Both the position numbers and the translations under genes were made by a program. The notes under the pieces were generated by a model. The model was not told the DNA's origin. It saw only the letters and a program-made list of their open reading frames with translations, and ran no database searches. A stretch of DNA of 13,834 bases. It comes from Amoebophrya sp. AT5.2 (taxonomy: Eukaryota > Sar > Dinophyceae > Syndiniales > Amoebophryaceae). Of the stretch, positions 8,715 through 13,834 are shown piece by piece; position 1 is the first letter of the stretch; every line of letters begins with the position of its first letter. The stretch is from assembly GCA_005223375.1 (NCBI GenBank), contig RXOD01005485.1, positions 1 through 13,834 on the forward strand, read 5' to 3'.

Positions 8715-8730
8715 GACTCTCAAGGGAGTC
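8715..8730 (+). promoter_or_regulatory. YYANGG-loop hairpin 2
   Basis: GACTC-TCAAGG-GAGTC: five perfect base pairs plus a possible outer T-G pair. The loop is identical to hairpin 1 but the stem differs. It ends 6 nt before the ATG of the 257-aa frame. Confidence 0.8.
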
Positions 8731-8736
8731 GCGTTG

Positions 8737-9507
8737 ATGAATGAAGTTTTATTTCTCAATTTTTATCTCAATCCAGTGGCCAGGATGCCAACTTCTATCA
8801 CTGCATCAGAACTTGGCGCTGCTTGTGAAGTGATTAGATTCGTAGCCGACCCGCTCAATATCTATCTGGGGAAAAATTTAGTTATTATCGAGGGGTCTAC
8901 TACAGTTTTTCGGTTCGTCCTCGAGTTTCAGGATTACGAAGAATTTCAGATTCGGAACTGCATCCTAGTACAAGCCACCGAAAGCTTAATCAGTGCTTGC
9001 CAATACTTGACTACTAGTACTTTCGGGCACGAACTGAGTAGGACACAAGCGCGTCTTATCGAAACGATCTTCGCGTTGTGCCACTACATCAATACGGATC
9101 TTCACAAGTCGTGCTACAACTTACTGGGCAGCACCCTCTTCCACTTCTGTAACTCGGCTGGGATCCAAGCACACCTTCACGGGGATCGGCTCGGTGAAGT
9201 CCTGAAAGATCACCTTCTAGCGCCTTTCAGCCACTTTGAAGAAAGCGACATTGTCAGCAGGCAGTGGACCAACTTGATCGATCGTACGTGGCGGGAGTTT
9301 GATAGTACCGCTTTTCTTCGTAACAGAACTGACAAGCCACTCCTGGGACGCACTGCTTTCCAGTGTGTGCGTGCTCTCTTCGTCGCTCTATCTCTCCCGC
9401 AAGGTCTAGCGCTGGGGTCCACTCATTATCCTTCCCACTTCGACGACGCGCTCGAACGCTTCAGACAAATAGTGTACATCCGTGGTGCCTACTTTCTAGA
9501 CGGATAA
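8737..9507 (+). CDS. Hypothetical helical protein (256-257 aa)
   Basis: This intronless frame runs from ATG (8737) to TAA. A second in-frame ATG at 8785 (MPTSITASELG) is an alternative start. The protein appears mostly alpha-helical with hydrophobic segments rich in Leu, Phe and Cys, such as the LIETIFALCHYINTDLHKSCYNLL region near residues 109-133. It has no signal peptide that I would trust and no domain that I recognise. It is preceded at once by two hairpins and followed 3 nt after its stop by another, so it behaves as one unit of the punctuated cluster. The codon mix is visibly less GC-rich than that of the left-half genes. A structural (capsid- or nucleoprotein-like) role is possible only by context. 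Confidence 0.65.
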   Translation: MNEVLFLNFYLNPVARMPTSITASELGAACEVIRFVADPLNIYLGKNLVIIEGSTTVFRFVLEFQDYEEFQIRNCILVQATESLISACQYLTTSTFGHELSRTQARLIETIFALCHYINTDLHKSCYNLLGSTLFHFCNSAGIQAHLHGDRLGEVLKDHLLAPFSHFEESDIVSRQWTNLIDRTWREFDSTAFLRNRTDKPLLGRTAFQCVRALFVALSLPQGLALGSTHYPSHFDDALERFRQIVYIRGAYFLDG

Positions 9508-9510
9508 CTG

Positions 9511-9528
9511 TGAGGCTCACGGGCGTCA
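9511..9528 (+). promoter_or_regulatory. YYANGG-loop hairpin 3
   Basis: TGAGGC-TCACGG-GCGTCA: six positions with a single G-G mismatch. It begins 3 nt after the stop codon of the 8737 gene and ends 17 nt before the ATG of the next. Confidence 0.7.
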
Positions 9529-9545
9529 AAGAGTTGAAAGGAAAA

Positions 9546-10373
9546 ATGGATGAGCAGGCGGTTGTTGTCCGGTACGCGGACGACGGGGCAGTGGTTGCCC
9601 CGGTCCCTCGCCCTGGCGGAGTCCGCGGTGCTGGTGGAGGTGGAAATCGCGCAGTCAACAATCCGAACCTGGGAGCTGCTGTTCCTGCTGCCCCGGGACA
9701 AGTCGCTGGAGGAGGTGACGATGACGGAGACGGGCCTCCGCCTCCGAGCGACCGTGTCGGACAAGTTGACCATCAACGCGACCTTCTGATCCGGACTATC
9801 TGGTACAACAACGAGGCAGAGTTCCTCGGCGTCCGCGGCGCCACGCAGGAAGTCGACGGACGCTACATGTTCCTGGGGGATTCCGTCCGTGTGTGGCGCA
9901 ATGGGCGCAACCCCGGTTTCCGCGCTAAGACAAGGCAGATTAAACTGTTGGCGCTGACCACCATGGAAATCTACGGGGACATCTCGGTGAGCGTCGAGAT
10001 CAGTGGACGCCTTGTTCGTGACTACACCTTGCGCTACGACGAAACGGGCGATGTGGTCGAGGAGGCTCGCCCGCAACGTGGTGAAGGACGTGCTGCAGCC
10101 GGTGGTGCGAACCGCGGCGTGCCGCTTGCCAACATGGCAGGTTTGGAGGACTTTCTGCTGGCTCTCAACAACACGACGCAGGGACTGCAACAGCAGGCGA
10201 TGCTGCTGAACGCGCATTGCCGACGCCTGGAGTCTGCGGTCAACCTCCAGCGCGAGGAGAACACGCGGTTGGAGGAGCAGGTGAACACGTTGGAGCAGAG
10301 CATCGGGGACTTCAACCACCAGACGGGACGCCTGGAGCAGACCGCATCCATGCTGGAAGAAGGGTGGGCCTAA
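9546..10373 (+). CDS. Hypothetical protein with C-terminal coiled coil (275 aa)
   Basis: The ATG at 9546 is chosen because it is the first one after the hairpin at 9511. The frame is open further upstream, but there it overlaps the previous gene. The first 75 residues are Gly/Ala/Pro-rich and probably disordered, ending in an acidic Gly stretch and PPPPSD. Residues about 80-180 look like a beta-rich globular domain (LIRTIWYNNEAEFLGV ... VRVWRNG ... ISVSVEISGRLVRDYTLRYDETG). After a second Gly/Arg linker, residues about 200-270 form a strong heptad-like coiled coil (LQREENTRLEEQVNTLEQSIGDFNHQTGRLEQ). This layout suggests an oligomeric structural protein. No family is recognised. A full-length antisense frame exists but is a composition shadow. 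Confidence 0.7.
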   Translation: MDEQAVVVRYADDGAVVAPVPRPGGVRGAGGGGNRAVNNPNLGAAVPAAPGQVAGGGDDDGDGPPPPSDRVGQVDHQRDLLIRTIWYNNEAEFLGVRGATQEVDGRYMFLGDSVRVWRNGRNPGFRAKTRQIKLLALTTMEIYGDISVSVEISGRLVRDYTLRYDETGDVVEEARPQRGEGRAAAGGANRGVPLANMAGLEDFLLALNNTTQGLQQQAMLLNAHCRRLESAVNLQREENTRLEEQVNTLEQSIGDFNHQTGRLEQTASMLEEGWA

Positions 10374-10442
10374 GAACAAATCGCTGGCTTTGGAAAAATG
10401 TTTTCGTGCTTGATTCGAAGATCGAAGCAGAAACATTATTTT

Positions 10443-10461
10443 TGTGACTGGCCGGGTCGCA
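10443..10461 (+). promoter_or_regulatory. Hairpin 4, seven-base loop variant
   Basis: TGTGAC-TGGCCGG-GTCGCA: six pairs including one T-G, with a seven-base loop that keeps the terminal GG. The stem is nearly that of hairpins 10 and 11. Confidence 0.6.
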
Positions 10462-10482
10462 CGAGTGAGAGTTAGTCTCAGT

Positions 10483-10498
10483 GTAGCTTACGGGCTGC
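10483..10498 (+). promoter_or_regulatory. YYANGG-loop hairpin 5
   Basis: GTAGC-TTACGG-GCTGC: five pairs including one T-G. The loop is the same as in hairpin 9 but the stem sequence is unrelated. Confidence 0.7.
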
Positions 10499-10580
10499 TT
10501 TTCAAAACAACCTTTCGAGAAAAAGAAGAAATTTAGATTTTTGAAAGAGCAAGAACTTCGCCGACGAATTGCGTTCCTCG

Positions 10581-10706
10581 ATGTTCAACTACAGGAAGTC
10601 GTCTTCTCCCTCAACTACGATTCGCAGTGTCACCAGCTGGGTCGAAGGCGATTATGACCTGTCTATTGAAGACTATATGGCAGGTGCTCCCATCAACCGC
10701 TTGTGA
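10581..10706 (+). CDS. Small ORF (41 aa), hypothetical
   Basis: An ATG-to-TGA frame encodes a Ser/Thr-rich start (MFNYRKSSSPSTTIR) followed by a short acidic segment (VEGDYDLSIEDYMAG). It is the first ATG after hairpins 4 and 5, and its stop is 10 nt before the ATG of the next small frame. That spacing fits the compact layout of the cluster. A frame of this length could arise by chance, so the case rests on context. Confidence 0.35.
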   Translation: MFNYRKSSSPSTTIRSVTSWVEGDYDLSIEDYMAGAPINRL

Positions 10707-10716
10707 GTGAGAAGGA

Positions 10717-10845
10717 ATGGCTCCGGAAGTTTCTCATGAAGAAGAGCCTCTCGTTCTCATGAAAAAGATAGAAAAGAGAATCAAAGAAGCGGTCTATGAT
10801 CAAGAGATTTTCTGTGTTGCTGACAAATCAAGCATGCATCAATGA
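10717..10845 (+). CDS. Small ORF (42 aa), hypothetical, overlapping the next start
   Basis: The frame encodes MAPEVSHEEEPLVLMKKIEK..., acidic then basic and helical, ending SSMHQ. Its TGA (10843-10845) overlaps the ATG (10842-10844) of the following 80-aa frame in the arrangement ATGA, a pattern typical of coupled termination and reinitiation. Chance occurrence is possible because the frame is short. Confidence 0.4.
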   Translation: MAPEVSHEEEPLVLMKKIEKRIKEAVYDQEIFCVADKSSMHQ

Positions 10846-11084
10846 CAATTGTGACTCACGGGTCTGCAGGTTTTCATGTAAAAGAAATGTCCTCTTCCCA
10901 CTGTGAAGACTTCTGGGAGGACGACCCAGTGTGGTTTAAAATTGAGCCATGGGAAGATGAACGTCCTGGCGTCGTCGTTGAAATCTTTGAGGGAGCGAAT
11001 TATTGTGTAATTGAAGACGTGCTCTTAGGAGCCCGATATGAAGTACACCGATTCTACCTCCGTCGCAGAAAAGTAGTCAAGTGA
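10842..11084 (+). CDS. Small protein, probable SH3-like fold (80 aa)
   Basis: The start overlaps the stop of the preceding small frame; an alternative ATG at 10887 gives MSSSHCED.... The segment VWFKIEPWEDERPGVVVEIFEGANYCVIEDVLLGARYEVHRFYLRRR, about residues 30-76, reads as a run of short beta strands with an RPG turn and ends in a basic tail. This resembles SH3-type barrels, including the C-terminal GPY/F region of retroelement integrases, where V-x-L/F-x, G-x-V, Y-x-V and a V-H-x-x-x-L element recur. That likeness is pattern reading, not an established homology. The stop codon lies inside the stem of hairpin 7. Confidence 0.6.
   Translation: MTIVTHGSAGFHVKEMSSSHCEDFWEDDPVWFKIEPWEDERPGVVVEIFEGANYCVIEDVLLGARYEVHRFYLRRRKVVK
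10853..10864 (+). promoter_or_regulatory. YYANGG-loop hairpin 6 (weak stem)
   Basis: GAC-TCACGG-GTC: only three perfect pairs, extendable if one T is bulged. It is part of the conserved primary motif TGTGACTCANGGGT shared with hairpins 10 and 11. It lies inside the start of the 80-aa frame and before the alternative ATG at 10887. Confidence 0.5.
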
Positions 11085-11099
11085 CTGCCACGGCAGTCA
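11082..11099 (+). promoter_or_regulatory. YYANGG-loop hairpin 7
   Basis: TGACTG-CCACGG-CAGTCA: six perfect pairs. The TGA that opens the stem is the stop codon of the 80-aa frame. Confidence 0.8.
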
Positions 11100-11120
11100 A
11101 GTTCTTGAGGAAAGCAGGAA

Positions 11121-11136
11121 CGTTTCAGAGGGAACG
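11121..11136 (+). promoter_or_regulatory. Hairpin 8, divergent loop
   Basis: CGTTT-CAGAGG-GAACG: five pairs including one T-G and a six-base loop ending GG, but the loop does not fit YYANGG. Included because it lies between hairpins 7 and 9 with the same geometry. Confidence 0.35.
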
Positions 11137-11143
11137 CATGTAA

Positions 11144-11161
11144 CGACCGTTACGGTGGTCG
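11144..11161 (+). promoter_or_regulatory. YYANGG-loop hairpin 9
   Basis: CGACCG-TTACGG-TGGTCG: six pairs including one G-T. Confidence 0.75.
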
Positions 11162-11168
11162 AAGGTAA

Positions 11169-11504
11169 ATCTCATTTCTTGTCAATGACGAAATCACGCC
11201 ATATGCTTGGCCGCAACGACCCCTCCGAGAAGGTGATCGAGTTCGCTTTCCAACGAGCGGCCATACGCTGAAGACGGGCATCTTTTTGGGGTACCAAAGT
11301 CAGTACTGGGCACAAGACAAGCCTCGTCGCTACGGAGCGGTGCAGGTAATCAGCGACCCAGTAAACTCTCCGGTTCTCGTTTTAGTCGAGTGGTGCCAAA
11401 TATACGAACCCCTCGAACCGGAACCGGAACCCGAGCCGTCTTCTCCGCAGCCGAGCAGCGCTGTTTCTTTCTGGTCGAATCCGAACATGACTCTCTCATC
11501 GTGA
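11169..11504 (+). CDS. ATG-less open frame, possible SH3-like segment (about 111 codons)
   Basis: The frame is open from just after a TAA at 11166 to the TGA at 11502-11504, yet has no ATG until near its end. Its translation looks protein-like: LREGDRVRFPTSGHTLKTGIFLGY followed by YWAQDKPRRYGAVQVISDPVNSPVLVLVEWCQIYEP, a run of probable beta strands, then a PEPEPEPEP repeat (about 11410-11436). Its stop overlaps the ATG of the Gag-like gene in the arrangement TGATG. Initiation could be non-AUG or aided by the upstream hairpins, or the segment could be an exon or a decayed gene. The strand pattern loosely echoes the 80-aa protein. Confidence 0.4.
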   Translation: MSFLVNDEITPYAWPQRPLREGDRVRFPTSGHTLKTGIFLGYQSQYWAQDKPRRYGAVQVISDPVNSPVLVLVEWCQIYEPLEPEPEPEPSSPQPSSAVSFWSNPNMTLSS

Positions 11505-13519
11505 TGAATGATACGCCGGACCGACCGCCGCGAAAGAGAAGTAAAGGCGGAGACTCACCAAGTAGCAACATAATAATTGCATCTTCACGGAGTTTCGATA
11601 CTAAGCTCGCTGCTGAGCGTGCTCGAGTAGACGCCACTGGCGACATTCCACGACTAGTCGTAGAAATGGAAGATCGAGCAGACGACGAGGGGGTGCCTAG
11701 TGCCGAAGTGGAGGCAACCCCAGGCGAGGTGGAGCTCAAACAGAACCAGATCGCGTGCTGGTACTGCGGAGAAACAGGACACATGCTGCGCGATTGCGAG
11801 TTGCGACGGCAGCGACTGGGCGATGTCGCAGGTGGAAGCAGTCGAGCCTGCCGCACCTGCCGCTCCAGTGGTCCTCCCCTCCCGAGTGCTGATGTAACGG
11901 TAGACGACCGAGTGCAGGGAGAAGAGGAAGAGCACTGGTGGATGGTGCCTGTTGATGATCTTCCACTCGATTTTGCTGAGGGTGAAGCAGCGGAGAACGA
12001 AATCAGCTTCAGCGAGCTCGCGCAAGGAATAGTCGCGTCAGATGATTCTGGAATCGAGCTCGAGTCTCCGGAATTCAACACCCCGCGTGAGGACGAGCAA
12101 GTCCAGACTGCTGATAGTGGAGAGGCTCACGTCGAAGAAGTGCCTCCTCCTCCTCCAGTGGAACCGGAGGAGGTCGAGGTATCTGAAGCCTCAAGTGCAA
12201 GCGCGACTGTCGTGAGGACCGGAAATTCGGCAGGGATAAACGCGGCGCATCGAGGAAAGTTCATCGAGCACTCACCCGGAGTCCGCTCTGGCTTAGCAGC
12301 TTCATTTCCTTCAGGCCAGCTGTCCGGCACCACGCAATACTTCCCGACGCCACCGGGTCTGATGCCAAATGCAGAAGTCGGGACGTTGCCGATGCCAGCA
12401 GGACTTGAACATCTGCTGCTGCCACCCCTGACCGAGCAGGAACTGGGACTGATGCCGCAGTTGGGACTTCATCATTCCCCCATGCTGTTCGACATCCCTC
12501 AAGCCTTCATTCAAGGACCCGGTCCGGCATTGATGCCTCAGCCGGAAGGTTTAAGTCTGGACCTAAACTTGAACTGCGTGCCGTGGGAAGCCCCACTGCC
12601 GTGCGGGGAACAGCTCAAGCATTTCTCCTTTTTGGCAGACGGAGAGGGAATGTCTCGGGGCCAGCCGGTGTCAGTTAAACACCTAATGACCGACTCGTTC
12701 ATCCATCACCGGAAGTGCCAGACCGTCTTTCCCGGATCGGTGGCTCACGTCGAAGAAATCCTCCTTCTCTTGTCCAACCCCGAGAAAGAGTATGAAGAAA
12801 TCGACGTGGAGCTGACGACGTTTTGGCGGGCGTTCGAAAAGACCAAGTTCGAGAATTGCGACTGCCGGCGCCGCTCTCAAGAATGCGGACGCTGCACTCT
12901 GCGGGTGGCACTCCGCGAACTCGAGAGTCGAGAACCAGACTTCATGCTGGGGAAGTTGGGGCCCTGTGCTTTTGGTGGAGCTGAAGTTCTTGCGCATTTC
13001 GACTCGCGCGAACCCTTCAAGAATTTGCCATCGGTGGGGACTCTGTCCATTGAAGAACGGATCTGCGGACAGCCGTACCGCGACCGCTACGCGAGAATGC
13101 GGAATCGCATTAAAGTAGACCGCGGGAAGGTAGCCAAGAACGGCAGGCAGCAGAAGCAGTGGATGAAAATCCCACCAGCATGCAGCGATGCGGCGACGAG
13201 AAGGGACGGAGAAATTACAGATCAGATGACTGTAAATGAAAAGGGTCGCTGGGCGTATGTTGGGAAACAGGTCCCTGGCTTTGGGAAAAAGGGGACCCCC
13301 GACTCCATTCGAACCCCGGATTCGATGCTGAGCAGATCCTGGCCAACGCCGGATGTTATCCGCGACGCGCGGGAGGAGACGCCTTATCTCGAACACCAAA
13401 AAGGGAAAGGGGGTAAGGACGATGAGTGGAACTGGCATCACGAGGCGTGGTACTGGGACAGGAAAGGAAAAACTCCTGGCGGAAAGAACTGGGATTGGAA
13501 AGGGAAGAAGGGGAAGTAG
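11504..13519 (+). CDS. Gag-like protein with CCHC zinc knuckle (671 aa)
   Basis: The ATG at 11504 is the first in a frame that is open from before 11390; it overlaps the upstream TGA. Residues 85-98 are a textbook retroviral-type zinc knuckle, C-x2-C-x4-H-x4-C (CWYCGETGHMLRDC), which binds nucleic acid in Gag nucleocapsid proteins. A Pro/Glu-rich disordered region (PPPPPVEPEE) and a Leu/Pro/Met-rich region follow. A conserved-looking globular segment (about residues 395-520) contains a second Cys cluster, CDCRRRSQECGRC, at about 452-464. The tail is rich in Lys, Gly and Trp (WNWHHEAWYWDRKGK ... WKGKKGK), typical of nucleic-acid binding. No protease, reverse transcriptase or integrase is fused, so any polymerase gene would lie beyond the window. 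A cellular CCHC RNA-binding protein is the main alternative. Confidence 0.75.
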   Translation: MNDTPDRPPRKRSKGGDSPSSNIIIASSRSFDTKLAAERARVDATGDIPRLVVEMEDRADDEGVPSAEVEATPGEVELKQNQIACWYCGETGHMLRDCELRRQRLGDVAGGSSRACRTCRSSGPPLPSADVTVDDRVQGEEEEHWWMVPVDDLPLDFAEGEAAENEISFSELAQGIVASDDSGIELESPEFNTPREDEQVQTADSGEAHVEEVPPPPPVEPEEVEVSEASSASATVVRTGNSAGINAAHRGKFIEHSPGVRSGLAASFPSGQLSGTTQYFPTPPGLMPNAEVGTLPMPAGLEHLLLPPLTEQELGLMPQLGLHHSPMLFDIPQAFIQGPGPALMPQPEGLSLDLNLNCVPWEAPLPCGEQLKHFSFLADGEGMSRGQPVSVKHLMTDSFIHHRKCQTVFPGSVAHVEEILLLLSNPEKEYEEIDVELTTFWRAFEKTKFENCDCRRRSQECGRCTLRVALRELESREPDFMLGKLGPCAFGGAEVLAHFDSREPFKNLPSVGTLSIEERICGQPYRDRYARMRNRIKVDRGKVAKNGRQQKQWMKIPPACSDAATRRDGEITDQMTVNEKGRWAYVGKQVPGFGKKGTPDSIRTPDSMLSRSWPTPDVIRDAREETPYLEHQKGKGGKDDEWNWHHEAWYWDRKGKTPGGKNWDWKGKKGK

Positions 13520-13706
13520 TGCCATTGAGACAAGAGCAGAAAAAGGGGTATTACGAAACACACATATATCCCAAATCGACGACTGATCCAAATATACAAC
13601 AAGACTAGTACTACCGGAATCTACGCGCCTGCTCGTCTTTTACTCACTACTGCTACTTATCCGACCATACTATCGTCGCTCCCACTCTTCCTCCCAAACC
13701 AGGCTT

Positions 13707-13722
13707 GTGACTCAAGGGTCGC
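13707..13722 (+). promoter_or_regulatory. YYANGG-loop hairpin 10
   Basis: GTGAC-TCAAGG-GTCGC: five pairs including one T-G. It is the first of two hairpins about 35 bp apart, repeating the tandem layout seen at 8674/8715. Confidence 0.75.
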
Positions 13723-13739
13723 TTCGACAAAGAAACACT

Positions 13740-13759
13740 GTGTGACTCATGGGTTGCAC
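13740..13759 (+). promoter_or_regulatory. YYANGG-loop hairpin 11
   Basis: GTGTGAC-TCATGG-GTTGCAC: seven pairs including two wobble pairs. Relative to hairpin 10, a G-C pair has become G-T, so pairing is kept. Confidence 0.75.
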
Positions 13760-13834
13760 CTAAACGGAGCCTCCTTTTGGATAGAATGAAAGGCAAGACA
13801 AAAAGGGGGCGTGTCAATCTTCGTGCGCTGGCTT

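Larger units (their letters stand above)
13520..13834. other. Spacer after the Gag-like gene, to window edge
   Basis: No coding frame can be supported here. The only structure seen is the pair of hairpins at 13707 and 13740. The sequence after hairpin 11 (TGGATAGAATGAAAGGC at about 13778) loosely resembles that between hairpins 1 and 2 (TGGATGAAATGAAGGAC at about 8694), which may mean that another unit starts near the right edge. Confidence 0.5.

Noticed and set aside
8721..9545. Bacterial operon with Shine-Dalgarno sites (AGGGAG before 8737, AAAGGA before 9546)
   Set aside because: The purine words are short and not consistent from gene to gene, and one of them is simply part of a hairpin. 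The retroelement-type zinc knuckle and the spliced neighbour point to a eukaryote.
9489..10436. Long antisense frame opposite the coiled-coil gene
   Set aside because: The + strand frame has a plausible domain layout and coiled coil. The antisense frame mirrors it and is explained by codon bias.
10730..10770. Short direct repeat (TTTCTCATGAAGAAGAG and TTCTCATGAAAAAGATAG)
   Set aside because: The similarity is short and A/G-rich inside a small coding frame, so chance is a sufficient explanation.
8680..13717. CTCAAGG in hairpins 1, 2 and 10 as a relic of the dinoflagellate spliced leader, which ends CUCAAG
   Set aside because: The remainder of the leader sequence is absent upstream, and other copies read TCACGG, TTACGG or TCATGG in the same stem-loop setting. 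The structure explains the pattern better.
8600..13834. Long terminal repeats bounding the right half
   Set aside because: No long direct repeat is visible between the left and right ends; only hairpins and a short loosely similar tract recur. The element may extend beyond the window.

Overview
The window looks like nuclear (or nuclear-integrated) DNA of a eukaryotic protist. My best guess is a dinoflagellate or a related alveolate, with moderate confidence only. The grounds are: a very long intronless reading frame next to a gene with three GT-AG introns, all with acceptors of the form CAG|GT; a retroelement-type CCHC zinc knuckle in a protein with a Lys/Gly/Trp-rich tail, which I associate with dinoflagellate copia-like Gag proteins; and no bacterial-type gene neighbourhood. 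No rRNA or tRNA gene is visible. No gene name can be assigned with confidence.

Left half (1-8.6 kb). A 1299-codon open frame (247-4146) encodes an unrecognised protein. Its N-terminal third carries a D...D...CxxH arrangement (D127, D235, C265/H268) reminiscent of an RNase H-fold transposase of the hAT type. An A/T-rich stretch, an 11-bp tandem repeat and a 22-bp perfect palindrome follow. A second gene (5135-7623) is split into four exons. The three introns keep the frame exactly, giving a 566-aa helical protein of unknown function. Its second intron holds a 34-bp-armed inverted repeat and a 24-bp palindrome that shares its core with the palindrome at 4677. A stretch of about 1 kb without a convincing gene follows, with one nested inverted repeat.

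Right half (8.67-13.83 kb). The character changes. Seven intronless frames lie on the + strand, tightly packed, and two junctions overlap at stop/start codons (ATGA at 10842 and TGATG at 11502). They encode a 257-aa helical protein, a 275-aa protein with a C-terminal coiled coil, two very small proteins, an 80-aa probable SH3-like protein, a frame without ATG that may be a second SH3-like segment, and a 671-aa Gag-like protein with a CCHC knuckle and a second Cys cluster. 

The most striking observation is a family of small + strand hairpins confined almost entirely to the spacers between these frames. They are typically a 5-7 bp stem closing a 6-nt loop of consensus YYANGG (TCAAGG, TCACGG, TTACGG, CCACGG, TCATGG). 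Stem sequences differ between copies but remain paired (for example GATCC/GGATC, GACTC/GAGTC, GACTG/CAGTC, GACCG/TGGTC, GTAGC/GCTGC). This is the covariation expected of a selected RNA structure. The same loop words occur elsewhere in the window without flanking complementarity. I infer that the right half is a polycistronic mobile or viral-type element whose units are punctuated by a structured RNA signal for processing, reinitiation or protein binding. The mechanism is unknown and the element runs off the right edge.
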